From NCBI GenBank assembly GCA_964501505.1, contig CAZCSY010000065.1, positions 1 to 8,402 on the forward strand: 8,402 nucleotides of DNA, in the 5' to 3' direction. Numbering within the stretch: the first letter of the stretch is position 1; each line of letters starts with the position of its first letter. Under the pieces are notes generated by a model. It was not told the origin of the DNA. It did no database searches and saw only the letters and a list, made by a program, of their open reading frames with translations. Below, one piece after another: positions 1 to 6,220 of the stretch. The translations under genes were made by a program, and so were the position numbers. The stretch is from CAZCSY01 sp964501505 (GTDB lineage Bacteria; Omnitrophota; Gorgyraeia; Velamenicoccales; Velamenicoccaceae).

Positions 1-174
1 AAGGTCTATCTTTTGACCGGCCCATCGCTCATGGCGCAGAATGAAGGCAACCCCATGAATGTGCAGATCAGGGAGTTTGACGTGCGCAACATCGACAGGG
101 AGATGGATTTTGTCCTGCCCGCGCACTCGGTGATGCTGATTCAGATGGACTTCGAATATGAAAAAGCGCAGTAG
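1..174 (+). CDS. C-terminal fragment of a probable glycoside hydrolase (5' end outside window)
   Basis: The frame is open from base 1 to the TAG at 172-174 and encodes 57 residues with no start inside the window. The peptide runs from KVYLLTGPSLMAQNEGNP to a tail containing FVLPAHSVMLIQMDFE. An 'LTGPSL..N..NP..V' stretch followed by a final 'LPAHSV..I' strand is the way the C-terminal beta-sandwich of arabinofuranosidase-like glycoside hydrolases (GH51/GH39/GH30 type) usually ends. I recognise this by pattern only; the catalytic domain is not visible, so family and substrate cannot be fixed. The next gene starts inside it with a 17-nt overlap, so it belongs to the same operon. A polysaccharide-degrading or trimming enzyme would fit a locus with two deacetylases and a glycosyltransferase. 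Confidence 0.5.
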   Translation, partial: KVYLLTGPSLMAQNEGNPMNVQIREFDVRNIDREMDFVLPAHSVMLIQMDFEYEKAQ

Positions 175-799
175 TCTCCTGAAGTTTGTCGGCGGCCTTT
201 TGTTGGGGGTCTTTGTCTTTGCGGCCTCGGCAGCCGGGGTCTATGTCGGGCGCATCGTCGCAGAGAAGGCGATCGGCCTCCTTGATTTCAGAAACCGGAA
301 AGAGAAGGTCGATTACCGCTTTTTAAAGAAGAACTTTAATCTCGGCTTTGAGCGGGACAAGGAGCTGAAGATCTTTGGGGCGCGTCAAGCGGTGATGCGG
401 CAATCTACGGACTATGCCACACAGGGGGAGCACTCTTTGTGGGTGGAGATCCCTGCCGGCCGTTCTTATCCGGGGATCGCAACAGAGGTCTATGGCAAGG
501 ATTGCTTTGATTGGTCGGACATGAAGGAGTTTTCCTTCGATGTCTATAATGAGATTGAAATTCCGGGACGTCTGACGGTGAAGATCAAGAGCGGCCGCGA
601 CTACCCCAAGAAACAGTACGAGACGGACATCGGTCTTCCGGCACAGCAGACGGGCCGGGTCAAAATCAGCCGCCGGGAGCTGGAGGGTGTTCTGGATCTG
701 GATCGCATCTCCGCGATCAACATTTTCATGCAGGACCCGCGCACGACCTTTTATCTTTATTTTGACAACTTCAGGGTGAGGTCAGGTGATGGCAAGTGA
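158..799 (+). CDS. Membrane-anchored protein with carbohydrate-binding-like beta-sandwich domain
   Basis: The product has 213 residues. A basic N-terminus (MKKRSSLLKF) leads into one hydrophobic segment at about residues 10-31, with no clear cleavage site, so it is probably an uncleaved anchor with the rest in the periplasm. Residues ~60-208 look like a galactose-binding-type beta-sandwich: 'NLGFE' near 61-65, 'ATQGEHSLWVEI' at 87-98, 'YPGIATEV' at 104-111, 'DWSDMKEFSFDVYN' at 118-131, and the closing strand 'YLYFDNFRV' at 199-207. The D-N-F/I-R-V ending is common in CBM4/9/11-like and related modules. The function is not known; binding or guiding the locus glycan in the periplasm is an inference. 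The start at 158 overlaps the upstream gene by 17 nt, has only a weak ribosome site and is probably translationally coupled. The stop overlaps the next gene's start. Confidence 0.6.
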   Translation: MKKRSSLLKFVGGLLLGVFVFAASAAGVYVGRIVAEKAIGLLDFRNRKEKVDYRFLKKNFNLGFERDKELKIFGARQAVMRQSTDYATQGEHSLWVEIPAGRSYPGIATEVYGKDCFDWSDMKEFSFDVYNEIEIPGRLTVKIKSGRDYPKKQYETDIGLPAQQTGRVKISRRELEGVLDLDRISAINIFMQDPRTTFYLYFDNFRVRSGDGK

Positions 800-1745
800 G
801 AGGATTAAATACGAGATAGACCCGCACAACCGGCTGGTCCGGTTGGGGCCGGCAGGCCTGCGCGAGGTCCTGGAGGGGCGGTTCAAGACGGACAACCGCA
901 ACCAGCTCATTTATCACGTCAAGCGGCCGGTCGGCAGGGACACGCTCCAGCAGATACGATTCAAGGGGAAGTGGGAGCTGGACCCGCAGCACCGTCTCGT
1001 CCTGACCCTGGACAAGTGGTATCAGCAGATCGCCGGCAATAAGTTGACGCTTCAGACGCAGTTGCTCGACGTTCGGGACAACGAGGTCGTCTTCACGATG
1101 ACGACAAAGAATACGGGGACGAACCAAACGATCTCACTCTTAAGGCTCGGCGGCATCTGGCAGGCGGATTCCGACAACCGGCTCTTTTTTCAGGTCGAGG
1201 AGAATGAGGGCGTGCTTAAGTTGAAAGGGGAGTGGCGCATCAACAAGAGGTACGAGATTGAATACGATCTTGAAAAGACGCGTTCGGGAAAGGCAAGGCA
1301 GGTCCTCGCTTTCAAGGGCGTCTGGGAAGTGGGGGATCGCCACAGGCTTCGGTACGCGCTCAACCGTGTCATCGGCTCCGGGTTTGATTTTAAGGCAGAG
1401 CTCGAGAGCGTGCTCGCCGACCGCATCGAATATTCCGTCGGGGTCGGCGCCGATCCGCAGAAGAAGACGATCACCCTGTTCGGTTCCTGGAAGCTGGACC
1501 GGCGGCTGGGTTTGGCCTTTGAGGTGAGGTCCGCCGACCGGCGCGTGGAGCGCATCGCCTTTGGCGCCAAGGCGAAGATAAACGACGATATGGACGTGGA
1601 GCTCAAGCTTAAGACCACGGACGGCCGGGACCTCGGCGTCGAGCTGACCTTAAGCCGGAGCATGCTGGATACGCAGGCCTACCTGCGTCTGGTCAAGGAG
1701 GGCGCCGGAGGCGGCGTCTTTATCGGCGCCGGAAAGCGGTTTTAG
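789..1745 (+). CDS. G-x-W repeat beta-strand protein, unknown function
   Basis: The product has 318 residues and belongs to no family I can name. It is built from about nine repeats of ~25-32 residues whose core reads x-x-G-x-W-x-x-D-x-x-x-x-L-x-x-x-h. Cores start near residues 28, 58, 88, 120, 145, 175, 203, 230 and 258, with G-x-W/F at 30-32, 60-62, 122-124, 147-149, 177-179 and 232-234. Polar and hydrophobic residues alternate, as expected of successive beta-hairpins. The protein ends in ...AGKRF, a C-terminal Phe as in outer-membrane barrels, yet it has no signal peptide (it starts MASERIKYEIDP). I chose ATG 789 over GTG 786 because purine-rich sequence (aggtcagg) lies just upstream. It overlaps the upstream gene by 11 nt and ends 2 nt before the next. 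A scaffold or export role for the glycan is possible but unproven. Confidence 0.6.
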   Translation: MASERIKYEIDPHNRLVRLGPAGLREVLEGRFKTDNRNQLIYHVKRPVGRDTLQQIRFKGKWELDPQHRLVLTLDKWYQQIAGNKLTLQTQLLDVRDNEVVFTMTTKNTGTNQTISLLRLGGIWQADSDNRLFFQVEENEGVLKLKGEWRINKRYEIEYDLEKTRSGKARQVLAFKGVWEVGDRHRLRYALNRVIGSGFDFKAELESVLADRIEYSVGVGADPQKKTITLFGSWKLDRRLGLAFEVRSADRRVERIAFGAKAKINDDMDVELKLKTTDGRDLGVELTLSRSMLDTQAYLRLVKEGAGGGVFIGAGKRF

Positions 1746-1747
1746 AC

Positions 1748-2407
1748 ATGTGGGAGCGTAAGACCATTGTCCTGATGTATCATCGTATCAATGACGCCCT
1801 TGAGCCGGGCGAGTGGGTGGTACCGGTCGCCCGTTTTCGTGAGCAGATGGCGTATCTCGCAACCCGGCGCGCACAAGAGCAAGACAAAGAAACGCTCATT
1901 ACGCTGGACGACGGGTATCGGGACAACTATCTCAATGCCTACCCCGTCCTGAAAGAACTCGGATTAAAGGCGAGCGTATTTTTGATTACGGATTATATCG
2001 GGACGGACCGCAAACGGGAGCGCTACCAGGACGTGCCGTGGCAGCGCGACTACCTGAACCTTCAAGAGGTCCGCGAGATGGCGATGAACGGCATCACCTT
2101 CGGCGCGCACACGGCGACGCATCCGCACCTCCCGGGGCTTGGCGTCGAAGAGATAGAGAACGAGATCGTCTCCTCCAGGGATTTTCTTCAAAAGGAGTTG
2201 GGCATCGGGCGGCCTGCGTTTTCTTACCCCTACGGGGAGTTTGACGATAGGATAAAGCGCATCGTGAAAGAGGCGGGTTTTTCGTGTGCCTTTACCGTTA
2301 AGCCGGGCGTTTATCGGCCGGGAGCCGACATGTTTGAAATACCCCGCATAGGCATCGAAGGAAGAGACGGTCTTGAGCGGTTCACGGAGAAACTCCATGC
2401 CGTATAA
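1748..2407 (+). CDS. NodB-type polysaccharide deacetylase (first of two)
   Basis: The product has 219 residues, about a bare NodB (carbohydrate esterase 4) domain. This family removes acetyl groups from N-acetylated sugars using a bound metal. Motif 1 is TLDDG at 52-56 (catalytic base D54, metal ligand D55). Motif 2 is GAHTATHPHL at 119-128 (metal ligands H121 and H125). Motif 3 is R155 followed by FSYPYG at 158-163. The N-terminus 'IVLMYHRI' is the usual first strand of the family. No signal peptide or membrane segment is visible, so it may act in the cytoplasm or on nascent chains, which is unusual for an exopolysaccharide deacetylase; a start missed upstream is unlikely because the previous gene stops at 1745. 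The second deacetylase starts before this gene ends (11-nt overlap). The key residues are all present, so it should be active. Confidence 0.88.
   Translation: MWERKTIVLMYHRINDALEPGEWVVPVARFREQMAYLATRRAQEQDKETLITLDDGYRDNYLNAYPVLKELGLKASVFLITDYIGTDRKRERYQDVPWQRDYLNLQEVREMAMNGITFGAHTATHPHLPGLGVEEIENEIVSSRDFLQKELGIGRPAFSYPYGEFDDRIKRIVKEAGFSCAFTVKPGVYRPGADMFEIPRIGIEGRDGLERFTEKLHAV
2386..2389 (+). promoter_or_regulatory. Ribosome binding site for the second deacetylase
   Basis: GGAG lies inside the end of the first deacetylase gene, 7 nt before ATG 2397. It decides the start at 2397 rather than the in-frame TTG at 2373. Confidence 0.6.
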
Positions 2408-3209
2408 CAGCGTGCCCATTTTGCTCTATCACGAGATCCACGCGGACAACGCCAAGCCGAAGGATAATTTTTCTGTCAGCGAGACGGAATTCAGGAGGCA
2501 GATCGAGTATCTGCATCATAACGGATATGCGGGGGTATCGTTGGCAAGATTTTTAAAGGAGATGGCGGCGGCGAAGGAGACGGGGGCGCCTGAGGGCAGG
2601 TCCGGCGCGCCGGAAACGCGCAAGAAAGTCATTTTGACCTTTGACGATGGGGATATCAGCAATCACACGCTGGCGGCGCCCTTCCTGAAAAAGGCGGACT
2701 TCACGGCAACCTTCTTCATCACGGTCAACGATATCGGCAAGGACGGCCGCATGCCGTGGGAGGCGATCTATGAGTTGAGCCGCCAGGGGATGGATGTCGG
2801 CTCGCACGCCATGACACACGCCTTTTTGCCGTCCCTGGACAGTTACACCCTCCTGAACGAACTCCTTTTATCCAAGCAGGTCCTGGAGAAGTATATCCGC
2901 CGGCAGGTGGATTTTTTGTCCATCCCGCACGGGTTTTACACGAAGGGCATCCTCGCTATCGCGCGCGACGTGGGGTTCAGGGCGGTCTGCGTGTCGGACG
3001 CGGGATACAATGATTTTCTCGACGAGGATATCTTCTGCCTCCGGCGCTTCACGATGCGCCATAGCTACAGCCTGTCGGCCTTCCGTTCGATCGTCTCGGG
3101 CTCGCCCCAGCTCGATGTCGTCGCGGCGGAAAACCTCCGGACCTTCCTGAGGAAGGCGCTGGGGTACCATTTTTACGATAAGCTGCGTTCCCTTTGTGAC
3201 CACACATGA
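2397..3209 (+). CDS. NodB-type polysaccharide deacetylase (second, divergent)
   Basis: The product has 270 residues. The N-terminus (SVPILLYHEIH) and motif 1 TFDDG at 81-85 (D83, D84) are typical of the NodB fold, and motif 2 GSHAMTHAFL at 135-144 supplies H137 and H141. Motif 3 is altered: where the first copy has R155...PYG, this one has V171...P177-H178-G179, so the conserved Arg is missing and the Tyr is His. An Ala/Gly/Glu-rich insert with a repeated GAPE (about residues 56-76) precedes motif 1. Metal binding should be kept, but substrate range or rate may differ from the first copy. There is no signal peptide. I chose ATG 2397 because GGAG at 2386-2389 sits 7 nt upstream; an upstream TTG (2373) would lack this support. 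The stop shares ATGA with the next gene. Confidence 0.85.
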   Translation: MPYNSVPILLYHEIHADNAKPKDNFSVSETEFRRQIEYLHHNGYAGVSLARFLKEMAAAKETGAPEGRSGAPETRKKVILTFDDGDISNHTLAAPFLKKADFTATFFITVNDIGKDGRMPWEAIYELSRQGMDVGSHAMTHAFLPSLDSYTLLNELLLSKQVLEKYIRRQVDFLSIPHGFYTKGILAIARDVGFRAVCVSDAGYNDFLDEDIFCLRRFTMRHSYSLSAFRSIVSGSPQLDVVAAENLRTFLRKALGYHFYDKLRSLCDHT

Positions 3210-4354
3210 TATTTTTATTTTTCCTGAGTCTCGGAGTCATCGTTTACGCCTATCTGGGCTATCCGCTGCTGTTGACGGCCTGGTCGGTCCTGGCGCGCAA
3301 GCCCGTCAAAAAGGTCGTCGACTACGAACCGAGGGTGGCCGTGTTTATTTCGGCGCATAACGAAGAGGAGACGATCCGCGCGCGCGTGGAGAACCTGCTG
3401 GCGCTCGACTATCCGCGCGAGAAGATGGAGATCTTCATCGGCAACGACGGCTCGACGGATGATACCTACAGGATTATCCGCGAACTGGCGGACAAGAAGA
3501 ACGTCCGTTACGCCGTATCGTTTGTCCGTCGCGGCAAGCCCGCGATGCTCAACAAGATGATAAAGGAGTCCGAGGCCGAGGTCTATGTCTTTGCCGACGC
3601 GCGCCAGACCTTCGACCGTTTTGCGGTCCGGGAGCTGGTGCGCTGTTTCGCGGATCCCGACGTCGGGGCGGTGAGCGGCGAGTTGGTCCTCCGGGACCGG
3701 GAGACCGGCACGGGTAAGGGGATCGGGATGTATTGGGCGTATGAGAAGGCCTTGAGGCGGATGGAGAGCGCAATCGGTTCGATGCTCGGCGCGACGGGCG
3801 CGATCTATGCCGTGCGCAGCAAGAATTTTATGTACTTTCCGGAAGATATCATCCTGGACGACGTCTTTGTGCCTTTGCGCGTCGTGTTGCAGGACAAGCG
3901 CGCCATCGTGGAGCCTGGCGCCAAAGCCTATGATACAGTTACGCCGACCGCCCAAAAGGAGTTCGTGCGTAAAGTCAGGACCCTGGCGGGAAACTTTCAG
4001 ATATTCAGCCTGATGCCGGAGCTCTTTCACCCGCGCAAGAGCGCGGTGGCCTTCCAGCTCTTTTCGCATAAATTCCTGCGCCTGTTGGTGCCGTATTTGC
4101 TGGTCTCGCTTTTTTTATCGAATATTTTTTGTCTTGTGGTCGGCCCGTGGTTCGCTTTGGCACTTATTTTGCAAGTAATATTTTACGTTTTCGCCCTCTT
4201 AGGGTATGCTATGGAAAAGGCGAAGGTGCCCTTGAGAGGGATACTGAGGCTGTTCTTCGTGCCTTACGAGTTTTGTTCGCTTAACCTGGCGGCTGTCGTT
4301 GCATTCATGCAGCATATGTCGGGGAAGGCGAGGGTCGAATGGGAGAAGACCTGA
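3206..4354 (+). CDS. Membrane family 2 glycosyltransferase (processive-synthase type)
   Basis: The product has 382 residues. A membrane segment at ~1-28 is followed by a GT2 GT-A domain: strand VAVFISAHNEE (44-54), NDGSTDD (80-86, nucleotide binding), FADAR (129-133, the metal-binding D-x-D equivalent), ILDD (216-219, catalytic base region) and RKVRTLAGN (255-263) at the place of the Q-x-x-R-W motif. Hydrophobic segments follow at ~291-312, 314-336 and 345-368. This layout is that of PgaC/HasA/NodC-like synthases that build and pass a beta-linked chain through the membrane, but Q and W of Q-x-x-R-W are replaced, so strict processivity is uncertain. The sugar donor cannot be read from sequence. 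Two deacetylases just upstream suggest an N-acetylhexosamine-containing product (inference). The start overlaps the upstream stop as ATGA, with no clear ribosome site, so translation is probably coupled. Confidence 0.87.
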   Translation: MIFLFFLSLGVIVYAYLGYPLLLTAWSVLARKPVKKVVDYEPRVAVFISAHNEEETIRARVENLLALDYPREKMEIFIGNDGSTDDTYRIIRELADKKNVRYAVSFVRRGKPAMLNKMIKESEAEVYVFADARQTFDRFAVRELVRCFADPDVGAVSGELVLRDRETGTGKGIGMYWAYEKALRRMESAIGSMLGATGAIYAVRSKNFMYFPEDIILDDVFVPLRVVLQDKRAIVEPGAKAYDTVTPTAQKEFVRKVRTLAGNFQIFSLMPELFHPRKSAVAFQLFSHKFLRLLVPYLLVSLFLSNIFCLVVGPWFALALILQVIFYVFALLGYAMEKAKVPLRGILRLFFVPYEFCSLNLAAVVAFMQHMSGKARVEWEKT

Positions 4355-5217
4355 AGAGGCCGCGGGTCATGAGAAACATGAGAAAAAAGATCGATACCTC
4401 CATGTTCAATGTGAATCACGTGCGGACGGCGGTAATCACGTTCTTGCTCCTTATCATCTACAGCCCGACGATTGGCTGGATGATGGACCGGTGGAGCGCG
4501 CACGATTCGTACTATAGCCACGGGTTCCTGGTGCCGCTGGTCTCGCTCTATGTCCTGTGGATCAAACGCGCCAAGCTGAGCAGGATGAAGCTCGAGCCCG
4601 CGGGGTGGGGGGTGGGGTTGATCGTCTTCGGCCTGATCATTCACCTGTTGAGCGCGTTTTTCCGGGTCTACTTCACGTCGGCGTTCTCGATGATCCCCCT
4701 CATCGCGGGGCTCGTGGTCTACTTCTGCGGCGTCGCCATTTTCAGAGAGGCCCTCTTCGCGATCCTCTTTCTGGTCTTCATGATGCCTCTGCCGCTGGTG
4801 GCGATCGTCGGCATCACCTTCAAGATGAAGATATTCGCGGCGCAGGCGGCCAATAAGGTCATCAACGCGATGGGCATACGCGCCATCCTCGATGGCAGTG
4901 TCATCAAGATGCGCCATACCCACGTCATCGTTGAGGACGTATGCAGCGGCCTGCGGTCGCTGATCTCCCTTTTGGCGCTGGGCGCCATCGTTGCGTATCT
5001 GAGCACGAGGCTGACCCGTATCAAGAAGGTGGTCGTTTTCTTTGTCGCCGGAGCCATGGCGATCCTCGCGAACATCGTGCGCATCGTCTTTATGGCGGTA
5101 ACGAGCGAGGTCTGGGGGGCGAATTTTACCGAAGGTCCCTTGCACACGCTCTCGGGGATGCTCGTCTTTGCCGTCGCGTTCCTCGGCCTGATAATCGTCG
5201 TCAAGGAGATCGAGTGA
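4339..5217 (+). CDS. xrt: Exosortase (PEP-CTERM protein-sorting enzyme)
   Basis: The product has 292 residues and is a multi-pass membrane protein with about seven or eight hydrophobic segments. Exosortases are cysteine transpeptidase-like enzymes that recognise C-terminal PEP-CTERM signals at the inner membrane. The conserved SHGFLVP is at 60-66. The catalytic Cys lies in VEDVCSGLRSL (C202), the conserved Arg in ANIVRIV (R248), and the conserved His in PLHTLSGM (H269). All three expected active-site residues are present. The EpsI partner starts on the last base of the stop codon. Three PEP-CTERM-like signals follow downstream, which supports the call. The start is uncertain: ATG 4339 follows GAGGG, while ATG 4369 follows GAAGAGG, so residues 1-10 may not be made. 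It overlaps the GT2 gene by 16 nt if 4339 is used. I cannot assign an exosortase subtype. Confidence 0.93.
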   Translation: MGEDLKRPRVMRNMRKKIDTSMFNVNHVRTAVITFLLLIIYSPTIGWMMDRWSAHDSYYSHGFLVPLVSLYVLWIKRAKLSRMKLEPAGWGVGLIVFGLIIHLLSAFFRVYFTSAFSMIPLIAGLVVYFCGVAIFREALFAILFLVFMMPLPLVAIVGITFKMKIFAAQAANKVINAMGIRAILDGSVIKMRHTHVIVEDVCSGLRSLISLLALGAIVAYLSTRLTRIKKVVVFFVAGAMAILANIVRIVFMAVTSEVWGANFTEGPLHTLSGMLVFAVAFLGLIIVVKEIE

Positions 5218-5843
5218 TGAGCCATAGGAATTTTCTCGTAACGGTTTTGATCCTCGTCGTGACAATGGCCTTGTCCGTGCCGCTCTACCTGAACGTGCCG
5301 AGCGCCAAGGATGAGCCGCAGGTGTCGCGCCTGCCTATGCAGATCGGTGGATGGACCGGCAGGGACCTGTCCATCGATGAGGAGGCCTACAAGGTTCTGG
5401 AAACCCGGAATCTGATCATGCGCGAATACACGCGCGGCGAAGACAAGGTCTATGTCTATATCATTTATTCAACAGACAACCGCAAGGTCTCTCATCCGCC
5501 GGAGGTATGTTTTGAAGGCGGCGGCATCACCATAATTGATAAAGAAAAGTTTACGCTTGAGCTGGCCGACGGCAGAAAGATCAATGCGAACCGCCTGAAG
5601 GTCGAAAAGGCGGGTCTCTCGAACATCGTCTACTACCTCTACAAGGCCGGCAGCTACTATACGGACAACTATCTCAAGCAGCAGATACACATCGCGCTGG
5701 CCCGTCTGCGCTTCAAGAATCTCTCGGGCGCGATGATCCGCCTCTCCGCAGAGGTCAAGGCAGAGGACGGCGAGCGCGCCGAACAGAACCTCCGCGAGTT
5801 CTTTAAGGTCATTTCCGCGTACTTCCCCACTATTATCCCTTAG
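5217..5843 (+). CDS. epsI: EpsI-family exosortase partner protein
   Basis: The product has 208 residues. One N-terminal hydrophobic segment (about 6-25) anchors or exports it, and the rest is periplasmic. Diagnostic EpsI features are 'IGGWTGRD' near 43-50, the HPPEVC box (H93, P94, P95, C98) followed by a Gly run at 101-103, and 'IVYYLYKAG' at 137-145, the equivalent of the family's 'YW' strand. EpsI is known as a domain fused to or encoded beside exosortases and is needed in exopolysaccharide systems; its chemistry is unsettled, although the conserved His and Cys suggest an active role. It is a separate gene here, one base overlapping the exosortase stop, with AAGGAG at 5203-5208 as ribosome site. 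It closes the first operon; the next 377 nt carry no gene. Confidence 0.9.
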   Translation: MSHRNFLVTVLILVVTMALSVPLYLNVPSAKDEPQVSRLPMQIGGWTGRDLSIDEEAYKVLETRNLIMREYTRGEDKVYVYIIYSTDNRKVSHPPEVCFEGGGITIIDKEKFTLELADGRKINANRLKVEKAGLSNIVYYLYKAGSYYTDNYLKQQIHIALARLRFKNLSGAMIRLSAEVKAEDGERAEQNLREFFKVISAYFPTIIP

Positions 5844-5851
5844 TCCAGCCG

Positions 5852-5903
5852 AAACCCCGCTTCCAAACCCCGTTTCCAAACGGGGTTTCTAAACTCCGTT
5901 TCG
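5852..5903 (+). repeat. Four tandem 13-nt units folding into a nested hairpin
   Basis: Four consecutive 13-mers are visible: AAACCCCGCTTCC, AAACCCCGTTTCC, AAACGGGGTTTCT and AAACTCCGTTTCG. Three of the four have an AAAC-N3-GTTT core. Units 2 and 3 have complementary cores, so 5865-5875 pairs perfectly with 5878-5888 as DNA; in RNA, eight base pairs with an eight-base loop is realistic. Outer arms (GCC-GAAAC at 5848-5855 with GTTTC-GA-GGC at 5898-5907) can extend it. It starts 8 nt after the epsI stop, so it may end or protect the upstream transcript. No T-run follows, which argues against a plain intrinsic terminator. Confidence 0.75.
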
Positions 5904-5915
5904 AGGCCGATTCCG

Positions 5916-5933
5916 TGTTGCCCGCGGGCAACA
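5916..5933. promoter_or_regulatory. 18-bp perfect palindrome, candidate operator or enhancer site
   Basis: TGTTGCCCGCGGGCAACA is an uninterrupted perfect dyad. It lies about 268 bp upstream of the predicted sigma-54 start, a normal distance for an enhancer-binding protein. The outer TGT...ACA resembles the arms of sites bound by Fis-type helix-turn-helix domains (NifA uses TGT-N10-ACA; here the spacing is N12). The heptamer GTGTTGC at its left edge (5915-5921) recurs at 5937-5943, 22 bp on, about two helical turns. The binding role is inferred. As RNA it would form a 7-bp stem with a CGCG loop. Confidence 0.5.
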
Positions 5934-5938
5934 AAGGT

Positions 5939-5972
5939 GTTGCGAGGATAAAATCGCGTAACTCCTTTTTTT
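5939..5972 (+). terminator. Weak stem plus T-run, possible terminator of the exosortase operon or second operator
   Basis: GTTGCGA at 5939-5945 can pair with TCGC-GT-AAC at 5954-5962 (seven pairs with a two-base bulge and an eight-base loop). A run of seven T follows at 5966-5972. This is the best intrinsic-terminator candidate after epsI, but the stem is weak. The same DNA is also an imperfect dyad that shares GTGTTGC with the palindrome at 5916-5933, so it could equally be a second regulator site. Confidence 0.35.
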
Positions 5973-6166
5973 GCTTTCAGATGTGACTTTCTGTTGATTT
6001 AGGGAACACAATAAGGAAGATTATATCAATATTTATTTAAGAAACACCAGCGAGGGATTTGTTAGAGGGGATAAAGTTTTTTGATTTTTTTTCTCAAATA
6101 GACTTTAACTTCTTTTAAAACAATAAGTTACAAAAGAAAATAAATTTTTTCAAAAAGTCCTATATT

Positions 6167-6182
6167 TGGCATGGCCCCTGCA
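6167..6182 (+). promoter_or_regulatory. Sigma-54 (RpoN) -24/-12 promoter
   Basis: TGGCATGGCCCCTGCA matches the TGGCACG-N4-TTGCA consensus closely. The invariant GG (6168-6169) and GC (6180-6181) are separated by exactly 10 nt. With GC at -13/-12, transcription would start near 6193, leaving a 28-nt leader before ATG 6221. Sigma-54 promoters need an enhancer-binding activator; in PEP-CTERM systems a PrsK/PrsR-type two-component pair is the known candidate, but none is encoded in this window. It should drive the gene at 6221 and the surface-protein genes after it. Confidence 0.8.
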
Positions 6183-6197
6183 TACTTATACCGATGC

Positions 6198-6211
6198 TGG
6201 CTTTATAGCCA
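6198..6211 (+). other. Small hairpin in the leader of the sugar transferase gene
   Basis: TGGCT (6198-6202) and AGCCA (6207-6211) pair around the loop TTAT. It would sit 9 nt before ATG 6221 and fill half of the predicted 28-nt leader, which has no Shine-Dalgarno sequence. It may affect translation start or simply be chance; five base pairs are short. Confidence 0.35.
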
Positions 6212-6220
6212 CTTTTTAAA

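Larger units (their letters stand above)
5844..6220 (+). other. Gene-free 377-nt regulatory region between the two operons
   Basis: No convincing reading frame lies here on either strand. The first ~120 nt are GC-rich and hold repeats and dyads (described separately). From about 5960 to 6165 the DNA is markedly AT-rich with several A- and T-tracts, unlike every gene in the window. It ends in a sigma-54-type promoter. AT-rich, probably bent DNA between distal dyads and a -24/-12 promoter is the usual architecture of an enhancer-dependent promoter. Confidence 0.7.

Noticed and set aside
3215..4069. Long open frame on the minus strand across the GT2 gene (284 codons)
   Set aside because: Composition is biased and no motif is visible, while the opposite frame has the full GT2 motif set.
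4264..5265. Long open frame on the minus strand across the exosortase gene (333 codons)
   Set aside because: Its product is extremely rich in Arg, Asp, His and Gln with no recognisable domain, and the plus strand carries an exosortase with all active-site residues. It is an antisense shadow of a GC-rich gene.
6024..6036. Possible IHF site (TATCAA-N4-TAT)
   Set aside because: The final TTR part of the consensus does not match. The location between enhancer and promoter is attractive, but the sequence does not support a call.
6076..6120. Possible sigma-70 promoter in the AT-rich gap (TTGATT, 17 nt, TTTAAC)
   Set aside because: Only about four of six bases match at each box, and such matches are expected by chance in AT-rich DNA. 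The sigma-54 site downstream is far better supported.
5844..6220. Riboswitch or other structured RNA in the intergenic gap
   Set aside because: I saw no pattern of a known class such as the c-di-GMP riboswitch, and most of the gap lies upstream of the predicted transcription start near 6193, so it would not be in the downstream gene's leader.
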